Positions 1 through 8,832 of a stretch of 15,776 bases of DNA are shown here, one piece after another. The DNA is from Thalassiosira profunda. Its lineage: Eukaryota; Bacillariophyta; Thalassiosirophyceae; Thalassiosirales; Thalassiosiraceae. The stretch is from positions 1 to 15,776 of the forward strand of contig JALLAP010001120.1 in the NCBI GenBank assembly GCA_036939355.1. Reading direction: 5' to 3'. Each line of letters opens with the position of its first letter. The first letter of the stretch is position 1. Under the pieces are notes generated by a model. It saw only the letters and a program-made list of their open reading frames with translations. It was not told where the DNA came from and did not search any database. Position numbers and translations under genes: made by a program.

Positions 1-663
1 AACAAAATCGTCCCGGGCCTGGGATTGTGGGTGAAGTGGGGCCGTACGGGCGTCTGCGACGGCTCGAGTCACCACTGGTGCGACAAGGGCTGCGGTTCGG
101 GATGCTTGATGGGAGGGACGCAGGACAATCGCGGAATGGTCTGCTTCACCGGATTATCGGGCTGGGCCGTGTTCGATATCAAGGACGTCAAGCACGGGTT
201 TATTGGCGCGCGGATGGAGCCGTGGCACAGGGGGAACGAAATGTCCACCACGAGGGGCTGGTCGAGCGTCAACAATGGCGGCAAGGGAAATTATGGCAAG
301 CGGGGCCGCGAGCGGGAGCTCCACGAGGAGGCACAGCGCCAAACAATGCAGGAGGGATTCGAGGAAATGGAGCGCGAGATCGAGCAAGACATTTTGGCGG
401 AGGGCGATCACTCTCGTCGGCGATTGGGCGGAGGACAGTCCTGCGGTTGGTCCTCCTACACCTTCGAATGGGCGCTCAATGGCGAGGTCGTGACCTGGCC
501 GAAGGGAGAATATTGCAACCACTTCACGCGGCTGAGCTACAACCTTGATGTCATCAAGTTTTTGGACGACGAAAGCAAGACGGGAGACTTCGAGCTGGCC
601 ATGCGATTGACCAACTGCAAGAGCGAGTGCGTCATGTGTCTTTCGCACCTCTATTGGGCCTAG
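1..663 (+). CDS. 3' end of an unrecognised Cys/Trp-rich protein (5' truncated)
   Basis: The frame is open from base 1 to TAG at 661-663, so about 220 C-terminal residues are present and the true start lies left of the window. TTG at 25 is not a credible start. I do not recognise the family. The sequence is rich in Cys, Trp and Gly. It has an N-terminal cysteine cluster (CDGSSHHWCDKGCGSGC), a block beginning GWAVFDIKDVKHGFIGARME, a tryptophan-rich beta-like block near the end, and a final cysteine pair (CVMC) just before the terminus. About 50 residues between 280 and 430 are strongly charged (Glu/Arg/Gln) and look like a coiled insertion splitting two compact blocks. The paired cysteines fit a secreted or lumenal disulfide-bonded fold, possibly carbohydrate-binding, but that is inference. 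It ends 98 nt before the convergent AMP deaminase gene. Confidence 0.6.
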   Translation, partial: NKIVPGLGLWVKWGRTGVCDGSSHHWCDKGCGSGCLMGGTQDNRGMVCFTGLSGWAVFDIKDVKHGFIGARMEPWHRGNEMSTTRGWSSVNNGGKGNYGKRGRERELHEEAQRQTMQEGFEEMEREIEQDILAEGDHSRRRLGGGQSCGWSSYTFEWALNGEVVTWPKGEYCNHFTRLSYNLDVIKFLDDESKTGDFELAMRLTNCKSECVMCLSHLYWA

Positions 664-761
664 AGAGGGGGAAGACCTGCGTTGCAGCGTGTCAAATCAA
701 TGCATCTTACATCTTCACGGATTCGCTGTAAACCTCTAGTTCCTGTATCGATGTAGCAGCC
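664..761. other. Convergent 3' spacer
   Basis: The 98 nt between the stop of the left-edge gene and the stop of AMP deaminase hold both 3' UTRs. No polyadenylation consensus or repeat is obvious. Confidence 0.5.
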
Positions 762-3550
762 TCAAAGCTGATTTTGCTCCGGAAATTCCGGTACCTCCGC
801 CATGTTGGAGTAGAGAATGCTCCGCTGCCCATTCCTCGCATCGCCAAATTGATGCATCATCTCCTCTAGCACCGCCTTGCCCTTCCCTGCGGCCAAGAGG
901 ACCACCATCAAATGCTCCAACGCCAAGTGCTCGGCGCGGAACTTCGCACGGATCAGCGGTACGTGGGTCTTGTTCTCGTCGCAGTGCGTGACGCCCTTTT
1001 TGTAGTGCTCTCCAAGCCACTCTTTCCTCAGGTGGACCTCGAAGCCAGATTGAAACACGCTGTTCCGGGCAATCTCACTGATATCAGTCATCGAGAGATC
1101 GTATGATGCTCGAGCGACGGAATATTCTGGATACAGTGTGAGACAACTTTGATTTCTTCTCACCGCAAACATAAAGCAGACAGTCTCACCTTCGAGGAGC
1201 GCGTCATCCGACATGTGAAATAGCAGAGGGTCGTCCGTCGACAGCGTCACATTCAGCCCGCGCTTGAACAGCTTTGGGAACGGATTTTGATGCATCTTGC
1301 GGAAAAGAAAGTTGTTCGACAGAGGGCTGACCGATAGACCAACCTGTTCACAGATGCGAAAGATAAGAGGCAGGCAAAAGAGATCGCCAACGTGCTGTTC
1401 AAACTCACCTGGTCCAGGTAGTACAGGTATTGCAGCGAGACCTGCTTGTCGAGGTTGATGCCGTGGTTGATGCTCTTGCAAAGCATGTACGTGGCAGCCA
1501 AGTGCATCGTTTCGCCGGTCTCGCCAGCATGAGGCCGGAATGCAAATGTGTTGCTGAAGAATAGAGACGAAGCTGTCAGCGTAGGTCTGCAAAATACAGA
1601 GAAGAGCAGCGCACAATCAAGCAGACATTACTCACAGACCCTTCGACTCTCGCACTCTATTGAGGATGTCGATGTTGGCCCAAAGGTAGTAGAGCTGCCA
1701 GCAGTAGGCGGGATTGTCCTCCTTCTTCCACGCCGAAGGCTGGCAGCAGGAGAGTGGGGCTTCTAAGCAGCCCTCGTCGTCCACCGAATCGAAGCCGACA
1801 ATGTGCTTGAGAAGCTCGGCCACCTTTGGGTGCTTCTCTGGATGCAACGTCGCCTCGAACAGCGGAATGAAGAGATTCTCAAGCATTTGCTGGAACGACC
1901 GCGCCCCCTCTTTCTTACAATATACGCGCCACAGCCGCGGCACCTGCACGAGCCAGCGATTGTGAGACGAGATCATGTTGCCGGGAAAGTCGCCGCCTTG
2001 CCAGTCGCGTAGCACCCAGGCCGACAATTTGTCCCACTCGTCATTCTCCATCCCGTAGATCGAGAGGCGCATCTCGGCCGCAGAGCAGTGGCCCTTGCCC
2101 TGTTCGTGGCGAGCCAGCACGATTTTCGTCAGCTCCGCAAAGTACCGCCCATCGATGTGGTTGTTTGTTTTTAGGAAGATCTTCCGCATCTGGCCCATCC
2201 GGAACGGGCTGTATTTGCTGTTGAAGTTGTCGAAACGTTGATACACACTGTAGTCCGCCAGCACGTTGAACGCATCGATGGTCAAGTGATCCCCTTCCAG
2301 CCCCGCCGCATCGAACACCTCCTTCAGAGTCTGACCATTCTCCATCACCACCGTATCGCCCTCCTTCTCGAGTTTGTCCCGAACAAAGTCGACGAATTGC
2401 TTCGCGCTCGCGGCCGCAGCTAGGTGGATGTGGTTCTGGTTACGGCAAAAAGAGGCGAAATGTGAATGATGTCATGACGTTGCAATGTAAACAAACACAC
2501 AACTCCATCCTTTTCACTCACATCAATCTTCATCGTCCGATAGAAGTCCGTGCCCAGGAGGCCGCTCTGGGCCTCGTCCTCTGCTGTCCCGTTGATGGTG
2601 ACATGCATCTTAAATGCCGACGTGAGCATTTGCAAACGCTGGAAGGAGAACGATCGCATTGCGCCCGAGGAGGCCATCTCCACGAGACGTTGATAGTCCT
2701 CCACGAAGGAGGAGAGCGGAGGGACGGTGATGAGGTTGTTTGTGCGACGAAAGTCCCTGGCATCGTAGATTTCGACCACTCCATCTGATCCAAAGACGTA
2801 TTCCAGCTTTGCGTCACTCGGTGTGGATTGATTGGAGGATTCTTTCTGTTCCACAGCGCTGGGCTTTCGATCGTCCTCATTCCCCCCATCCCCTGCAGGG
2901 GCATCGCCCTTTTCCTTTCCGCCTTCCCCAAAAGACACGGCCTTCTTTTTGTCCGACGTCAACGCACACTTCACGCCCCTTCCGCCGTAATACTTTTTCC
3001 GCAGCGCCCGCGCTTCTTCAATATATTTCGCCGCCGTCTCGTGCTCGGCCGTCACGGATCCGCTGCCGTAGAAAATGAGCGACCGCGTGAAGGAGAGGGA
3101 TTCTCGATCTACAAACAGCAGAGGCAATATATCAGACAGGGCATCGGGAATGAAGAAATGATGGCTGCATCTTTACAAACTCACGGGGCCAATTCTCATC
3201 CGCCGGGCGCTCCCTCGCCGGAGGGTCGACCTTGGTGCCCCCGCCCTCGTCCCCCTCCCTGCACATCATCTTTGACGCCTGCCCTTTCTGCCCCTCGTCT
3301 CCACCTGCACCGCCTCCCTCGCCACCCAACGTCTCGGAATGCTGGCGCTTCCGCGAAGTAGGATCTTCCCCCGAGTGGTCGAAGGAGTGGAGCATCCGCA
3401 GCGCCGACGTCTTGCGGAGCCGCAGGATGGGCTCTGATGTTCGGGTGCGAGAGGGCAGACAGGGGTGAGGGCGAGCTACGATTTGCAATGTTGCAATGGA
3501 GCTTCCCAGCAGTCGAACTTACCCGGGACGCTGTCCTCGTTCGTCTCCAT
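762..3550 (-). CDS. AMPD: AMP deaminase, seven exons
   Basis: Hydrolyses AMP to IMP and ammonia in the purine nucleotide cycle; probably cytosolic. Exons on the minus strand: 3550-3523, 3433-3185, 3108-2522, 2435-1636, 1553-1409, 1343-1190 and 1126-762. Phases agree throughout and give 775 aa. Introns have GTGAGT, GTAAGT or GTGAGA donors and CAG or TAG acceptors. Family signatures: metal-binding HIH at about 290-292 at the start of exon 4, RLSIYG and EWDKL, NRWLVQVPRL, FDSVDDE, FRPHAGE at about 560-566, SPLSNN, and STDDP at about 639-643, which holds the catalytic or zinc-ligand aspartate. The core matches animal and plant AMP deaminases almost block for block. The first ~140 residues are low-complexity and charged, with no membrane anchor of the kind reported for the plant enzyme. 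Start: the ATG at 3550 opens a 28-nt first exon. Intron 6 (1127-1189) is 63 nt with no in-frame stop. Confidence 0.95.
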
Positions 3551-3928
3551 GATGATTGCTGGTCGGTGCCCTTCAATTCCCCTCAGGCTACTGTCACCCG
3601 CGGCCGATAGAGTGGGGGAGAGAGCTGAGAACTGAGAAGGAGCTGAACGCTGAACGAAGAAGTGAGATGAGGACGCGTACGTACGTACGTACTTACGTAC
3701 GTAGTCAAGTCAGGTCAAAGCGTTCTGCCTGGATGGAGCGCTCACTGCGCTCCCGATGGCCGTTGCTCGCCTGCCACCCCGCCCCCAGCAGCAGCGCCCC
3801 CCTTGGGCTTGGGCCGTTCGTGGCCGGTTTGATGATGATTGGCTTTCTCTAATTTGAGCGTCGAGCATCCAGAAACTCTTCTCTTCGTGAGAGTGCGTGG
3901 ACCACACATTGTCACATCCTATCACATC
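3551..3928. promoter_or_regulatory. Divergent intergenic region with ACGT repeats (AMPD / Sel1-MYND)
   Basis: This 378-nt gene-free stretch lies between the starts of the leftward AMP deaminase and the rightward RING-Sel1-MYND locus, so it must hold both promoters. It contains a purine-rich GAGA/GCTGAGAA tract (about 3610-3670), an ACGT tandem tract (3676-3703), and an ATTGG (reverse CCAAT) at 3838-3842, about 90 nt before the rightward ATG. No clear TATA box is visible. The functional roles are inferred from position only. Confidence 0.55.
3676..3703. repeat. (TACG)n self-complementary repeat
   Basis: GTACGTACGTACGTAC (3677-3692) is fully self-complementary. After two T bases it is followed by ACGTACGT (3695-3702). 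ACGT is the core bound by bZIP factors in many eukaryotes, so this may be a regulatory element for the two divergent genes. It could equally be a simple tetranucleotide microsatellite. Confidence 0.8.
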
Positions 3929-4150
3929 ATGTCCGAATCAGCAGGGGCCGTCAACAGAGGCGGGGGCGAGGGGGAGGAGTGCCCGCTCTGCCTGGAGCCC
4001 CTGCCGCCCTATTGGGATACTGCACGTCGGGTGAAGACCCTCTGCTGTGCGAAGTAGCAGAACGAGTTCATAGATAGGTCGATCGCCGAAGGATCGTTTG
4101 GCAGGCAGGAAAGACAGCTCGCCAGCACTTGCCCACTCTGTCGATCCGAA
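3929..4150 (+). pseudogene. RING-finger remnant with in-frame TAG upstream of the Sel1-MYND ORF
   Basis: An ATG at 3929 opens MSESAGAVNRGGGEGEE followed by CPLCLEPLPP and KTLCC, the first half of a RING-like zinc finger as seen in the RING-Sel1-MYND proteins abundant in some diatoms. TAG at 4055-4057 ends the frame. The same frame then resumes with NEFIDRS and a second CPLC pair (about 4129-4140), and runs without shift into the Sel1-MYND ORF. The expected central Cys/His ligands between the two pairs are absent, so a short deletion as well as the stop seems to have removed the core of the finger. An alternative is an in-phase 78-nt GT-AG intron (4031-4108) that would splice out the stop, but it would also remove KTLCC. 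Confidence 0.6.
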
Positions 4151-4996
4151 ATGCCCGATTCTGGTAACACAGGGAGGATAACGAGGGACAGATTTGAGAA
4201 GGGTCGGCTGCCACTGAGTTTGTATGGCGATTTAGGAACGTATATCGTGGATGGGGGAGGAGGAGTGGAGGCGAACGTGGAGAGGGGCACGGAGATATGG
4301 GAGCTTGGCGCAAACCAGGGAGACCCCCAATGTCAGTATTGCATTGGCAGATTACGTGAGGAAGGAATGTATGGTCTACCAAAATCGACACCAGAAGCAA
4401 AGAAGTGGTATCTTGCCGCAACGGAACAGGGCCAAGCCATTGCCGAATACCGCCTCGCGTACATTTTCTTTAGAGACGAGGGCAATGTCACTGAATACTT
4501 GCACTATCTGAGGGGATCGGCATCGAAAGGCTACGATGATGCATGCTACAATCTAGCCGTGGCTCACTACCATGGCGAACGTGGCGCGCAACGGTCGACC
4601 GAAGACGCAATCCGGGTCGTGACACCAGCTGCGGAGAGGGGGGATGTGAAGTCGATGAGCTTTTTGGGAACCTTACTGTGCCGACCACATCCACTGCTGC
4701 CCCTGCCTTTGGCTTGGAATAATCCCAGCTGGGTGAAGGGAATGCATTGGCTTCAACATGCAGCTGCGACGGGAGATGAAAGCGCCATATCACAATTGAA
4801 AGCCAGAGAGAACGAGGGTGCTAATACCATTTGCTTCAGATGCAACAAGAGAGCAACGCCTGAGAAGACACTCCTGCGATGCTCGAGGTGCCGCGCAGCT
4901 TGGTATTGCAGCAAGGACTGCCAGGGGCGGCACTGGAGGGCCAAAGGGGGGCACAAACAATTCTGCATCAAATGGAATGAAGCGGAGAAAGCTTGA
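4151..4996 (+). CDS. Sel1-repeat protein with C-terminal MYND zinc finger
   Basis: This is a 281-aa ORF from ATG 4151 to TGA 4994-4996 with no introns. Residues about 46-165 hold three to four degenerate Sel1 repeats (QCQYCIGRLREEG, AEYRLAYIFFRDEG, ACYNLAVAHYHGERG, with the linking AxxG helices), a solenoid used for protein-protein contact. Another helix pair lies near 195-217. Residues 228-272 form a complete MYND zinc finger: CFRC, CSRC, WYCSKDC, HW, then HKQFC. This is the RING-Sel1-MYND layout that I recall as expanded in Thalassiosira, here with the RING part broken upstream. The start at 4151 is simply the first ATG after the stop and lies just after the second RING Cys pair. A functional scaffold starting here is possible; so is a pseudogene. 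Partner and pathway cannot be read from the sequence. Confidence 0.75.
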   Translation: MPDSGNTGRITRDRFEKGRLPLSLYGDLGTYIVDGGGGVEANVERGTEIWELGANQGDPQCQYCIGRLREEGMYGLPKSTPEAKKWYLAATEQGQAIAEYRLAYIFFRDEGNVTEYLHYLRGSASKGYDDACYNLAVAHYHGERGAQRSTEDAIRVVTPAAERGDVKSMSFLGTLLCRPHPLLPLPLAWNNPSWVKGMHWLQHAAATGDESAISQLKARENEGANTICFRCNKRATPEKTLLRCSRCRAAWYCSKDCQGRHWRAKGGHKQFCIKWNEAEKA

Positions 4997-5244
4997 ACGT
5001 CAAGTTGGAAGGGCGGGAGGGAAACTATGCATCGTGATCTAACTTCATACACCATTAGCATATCAACACTGTTATTGTCTCAAAGCGGCGGTTCTGCGAC
5101 TCAACCAGTACTTATCGTATGAGTAAAGTACCATAACTTCGTTGCCGACGTCGCCTCCATCTCCAGACACTGGAGAGCTGGACTGCCCGAGGAAGATGAC
5201 CACTTATGTTTGAGGAGCGTGAACCTTTTCACAATATCCTCAGT
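4997..5244. other. Convergent 3' spacer
   Basis: This 248-nt region lies between the stops of the Sel1-MYND gene and the SNF2 gene and presumably holds both 3' UTRs. I see no canonical AATAAA on either strand, no repeat and no further coding signal. Confidence 0.5.
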
Positions 5245-8200
5245 TTACTTGCCATCGCTAAGAAGAGACTTTACCAATTTCGCCACCGAAATCTTTGGAG
5301 CGGCTCTGCTCTGGCCTCCCTTGCCTTCTTTCCCATCCACCACCGTGCTGGAAGTGTCCTCCTTGTGGTCAATGAGGTCGTCGATTTGCTCGTCCAGAGG
5401 GAATGCTCTGACCCAGATCGATCGCACCGGTCGTTTCTGGCCAATGCGCCTCACTCTGTCTTCGGCTTGGCAGACATCTCCGGGCGTCCACGGCCGGTCC
5501 ACAAGAATGACAGTGCACGCAGCCGTCAGCGTGAGGCCAACTCCGCCAGCGCCATACGTGCAGACAAAGACAGGAGACAATCCGCTCTGAAACCTGTCAA
5601 CCATGTCCTGACGCTTCTTGGCAGGGGTCTCCCCGCATAACAGCTCGCCTTCCCAGCCCATCTCATTCAGCCTAGCATAAATGGCCTTGGCAACTGGCAC
5701 AAAGAAGGAAAAGATCACAATCGATGACTCCTCCACCAAAATCGTGTTCGCCAGAGCAGCCACCGCGCCAACCTTGGCATCGCTGCTGACCTTCCGCAGT
5801 GTTTGCAACGGCGTTAGGATGTCCTCTTCTCCCAGCGAGACGGCGTGTGCCAAGTCTTTCAGAGCCTCCGTGTAGCGCAACTCATACCGCGGCGGAATAG
5901 GGATGGACCGGAGCTCTCGCTTTCGCGGAGGAAGCTCGAGAGCTTCTTCCTTTGTCATGCGAAAAATGTGCGATGCCGTGTGGGCGTTCAGCTCCTTTAG
6001 ATTCGACGATCCGCTGGCATCCCACACTTCTTTCCCGCGCATCAGACGGGTCTGGCCATTGCAGAAGTAGAACTCGTAGCGCTTTTGTTCGTCTCCAAAG
6101 GGATGCCGCACTGCTTTGAGCAAAGGGAACAGATTTGACGGCTTGCCGTTCTTCATCGGGGTACCGCTCAGCAACAGCACACCCCGGCATCTTGACGAAA
6201 CGACGATTCATCAGACTCAATGCAACTCTGCAAAAGATACTGTAACATACGCCAGATGTACTCACTTTTTGGGAAACATGAGCTTCAGGGCGTCCTTCGT
6301 CCGCCCAGATGTCATGCTTTGCATGCTATGAGCCTCATCTGCGATGACGACGTAGTCGCGCGTGTTCGCGACGACTTCCTTGTACGCGTCGACCTTTTGC
6401 CAGGAATAGATGTGAACGTTGGCGGTAGCCTCATCACAATCGTCATCGACCTCTTCCTCCTCTCCTTCAGAGTCGGTGTCTACCCGCTTTCTCCTCTTTC
6501 GTTTGCCCTTTCATACGTTTGCGGGAGAGACGAGTCAGTGCTGCAAGCTGACCACGTAAGAAAGCAGAATCACACAACTCACCGTCACCGTCTTCCCAGA
6601 ATCCTTCTTTCGCTCCTTCTTGGGCTTGGCCTTCGTCTTCTTCTTGTTGCTACTTTCGACATTTAGGCCAGTCGCTTCCGTCGCCGTTCGCCTCCAGTCC
6701 TCGTGCAGCGTGACAGGCGCAATGACAAAAACCCGCAACCCGGGGAAGACCTTCTGGAAGGCCTTTGCCCAGACGCAGCCAATGATTGTCTTCCCGAGTC
6801 CCATGTCGAACGCCAGAATCAAGCGCCTCATGCGGAGCGCCCTCAGGACTCCTTCCTTTTGATGATCGTAGAGCGTCCACCCATTCAACAGCGGCTCGTC
6901 TAGCTCGGCGTTCTCAATCAGGGGGTCAATGTCGTCGTCGTTGATTGGAAGGACTCTCGATTGTTCGTACTGTAGCTCTGGCGGGATGGGTGGGAGGCCC
7001 GATTTCTTGGCCGCAGACTTTGTCGGAGATGATGGCGGTTGTTTGCTATCATCAGGAGAATCTGGGGCCGAAGTGGAAGCTGCGTTTCGTGACGGGCTCA
7101 TTTTGGCAGCGCTGTCCGATGGTGCTTCTGATAGCTTCTCGTCTGTCACCACATCTCTTTGCGACTCTTCAGCAGACGCAGCTGCAGCATTACGATTCTC
7201 CATCCCATCAATAGATTTGCCCTCCACTGTCGTCGAAGCATTTTGTTGCATTGGGGGTTGTTCACCGATGCACGACATCTGAACGCTCTGTATTTTGTTC
7301 ACTTCCGCAGGGCCTTCTGCGCCACTTGGCTGTTGGGAAAGCAGCAGCCGCTGTTGTTTCTTCTCCAGAGCCATTTGTCTGTTGCGTTCCATCCTAGCCC
7401 GTAGATCTGGCGACAAGGATCGGGCGGGTGGTTTCGCTGCTGTTTGACTGGAAGCCGGCTGTGCAAATTGCTGATTGTTCTCCACGGAAGGGCAATGAGT
7501 GGCACTTTTGGAGGGAGACGACGCCAGTGGTTGCTCCATCTGTTGTTTCTTCTTGGCCAGAGCATTCAGGCGGTTCGCTTCCATCTTTGCTCGCTGGTCG
7601 TTTGTCATCCCAGATGGTTGTGGATTCGCTGCTTGCCCGTTCGCTGGCTCGTGATTTGTGATGGCAGATTGCTGTTGCTGCTGCTTCTTCTCCAGCGCCC
7701 TCAATCGGTTCTGAGACACCCTCATGCGCTGCTCCTCCGTCATCCCCACTGGTTGAGCAATTCTCCCTTGTGCCAGAGCTTCCGCCCCATTCCCCTGATG
7801 GCCAACGGCCACAGCTGATTTTTGCTTCTTCTTTTCCAGCGCCCGCAATCGATTCTCCTCCATCCTCGCACGCTGTTCGTCTGTCATTATCAGTTGCTGC
7901 GAGTTGTTACCCCCTGCGTTCATACCACCCCGTACACCCATCTCCCCTTGATTGGTATGGGCTAAATGGGTGTTTGATGACTGGCTCTGCATCGTAGATT
8001 CTGGTATGGGTGCAGGAGCCGAATGCTGTGCTTTTTGCTGCTGCTTCTTCTCCAAAGCAATCCTTCGACGCTCCTCCATCCTCGCCCGTTGCTCCTCCGT
8101 CAACCCCGACGGCTGCGCAGTATTCTGCGGTTGATGCATGCGGGTATTTTCCTTTTCGGCCCGATCCCCTCCGGTATTATAAACCCGCCTGCACCGGAGA

Positions 8201-8459
8201 CGGCGTCATTGCAGGACTGCACCGCCCAGCTATTGTTGCTTGAGGAACCGGCAGATGCTCGATCACCCCCGACCGCCGCCGCTATACCACCACCTCCAAA
8301 GTTATCGCGCGGATTGTCTCTGGGTGCCTCCCCGACTGCACCAGCCGCGGCATTATTGCCAACGCCACCGGGTGGTCCAGATTTTTTCCTCTCCAGAGCC
8401 CGCTGCCGGTTCAGCGCAATGCGCCGCCTTACCTCCTCGGAAAGGCCGCCCTGCTCCAT
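5245..8459 (-). CDS. SMARCAL1-like SNF2 ATPase with six RPA32-binding-like motifs
   Basis: ATP-dependent DNA translocase, probably nuclear, of the fork-remodelling/annealing-helicase type. Exons: about 8459-8223 (N-terminus), about 8124-6583, 6507-6266 and 6190-5245 (TAA 5245-5247). The last two introns are 75 nt with GTGAGT donors and AAG acceptors chosen by phase. The first junction is unresolved: the two frames differ, and a GTGCAG donor at 8222 with an acceptor at 8125 or 8113 restores frame, but a sequencing indel is also possible. The model gives about 988 aa. The N-terminal ~350 residues carry six copies of a TEEQRxRMExNRxxALEKK motif in low-complexity linkers. Then come Walker A DMGLGKT (6787-6807), a Lys-rich then Glu/Asp-rich insert, DEAH (6328-6339), SGTP (6157-6168) and motif VI QAEDRVRRIGQ (5437-5469). 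No HARP domain, PIP box or zinc finger is evident, so orthology with SMARCAL1 rather than another SNF2 class is inferred from the motifs. Confidence 0.85.
7357..8444 (-). repeat. Six dispersed copies of a 20-residue RPA32-binding-like motif
   Basis: The copies lie at 8385-8444 (LSEEVRRRIALNRQRALERK), 8044-8103 (LTEEQRARMEERRRIALEKK), 7828-7887 (MTDEQRARMEENRLRALEKK), 7684-7743 (MTEEQRMRVSQNRLRALEKK), 7549-7608 (MTNDQRAKMEANRLNALAKK) and 7357-7416 (LSPDLRARMERNRQMALEKK). The shared skeleton is an N-cap [LM][ST]x[ED], then RxR, NR and AL, ending in two lysines. It matches the helix by which SMARCAL1, TIPIN, UNG2 and XPA bind the winged-helix domain of RPA32. Linkers are rich in Gln, Asn, Ser and Ala and vary from about 25 to 92 residues. 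Confidence 0.85.
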
Positions 8460-8832
8460 GGCAAATTATGGCAAATTACTCTGGGTGGTTTATCCGACCT
8501 CCAGCGTCAAATGACCGCCAGCGCAAGCCGATGAGCCGATAGCTCCCCCCCCAACCCGTCCCCAACATCTCTTTTGTCTAGCTCACGCTACGAGCTCTCC
8601 TAGCTGTCGTGCTCCTAGCTAACTCTACGAGGTACCGAAGAATCTACTTTGTACAGAGGAATTCGTTTTGGCTACTCCTACCTGCCTCTAGCAAGCTGCA
8701 AGCTGCAAGGCCCCCTCCTTCCCCCCTCTCCTCCTCCGTAGGCGGCGGGCTCCCTGTCCCGCTGCGTTACTGCAGGCGGCCTAAATTGCTCGCCCGGCGG
8801 TCGAGGGGTGGCGAGAGGGAGAGGGGGCGCCG
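8460..8832. promoter_or_regulatory. Divergent intergenic region (SNF2 / glycosyltransferase)
   Basis: This 373-nt gene-free stretch lies between two diverging start codons. Next to the SNF2 ATG is a tandem nonamer, GGCAAATTA at 8460-8468 and again at 8470-8478. The middle (about 8575-8635) is rich in CTAGCT/AGCTC and carries CTACGAG twice. A CAAGCTGCAAGCTGCAAG tract follows near 8692-8709, then a pyrimidine run (about 8710-8738) and a purine-rich leader (about 8795-8825) before the rightward ATG. No TATA box is apparent. Promoter function is inferred from position. Confidence 0.5.

Noticed and set aside
154..648. Long minus-strand open frame opposite the left-edge gene
   Set aside because: It is antisense to a better-supported plus-strand coding frame; its sequence is leucine/arginine-rich without motifs, as expected of a shadow frame.
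5882..6265. Alternative frame after a TTTTGCAG acceptor in the SNF2 gene
   Set aside because: It leads to a frame without SNF2 motifs; the in-phase AAG acceptor connects DEAH to SGTP correctly.
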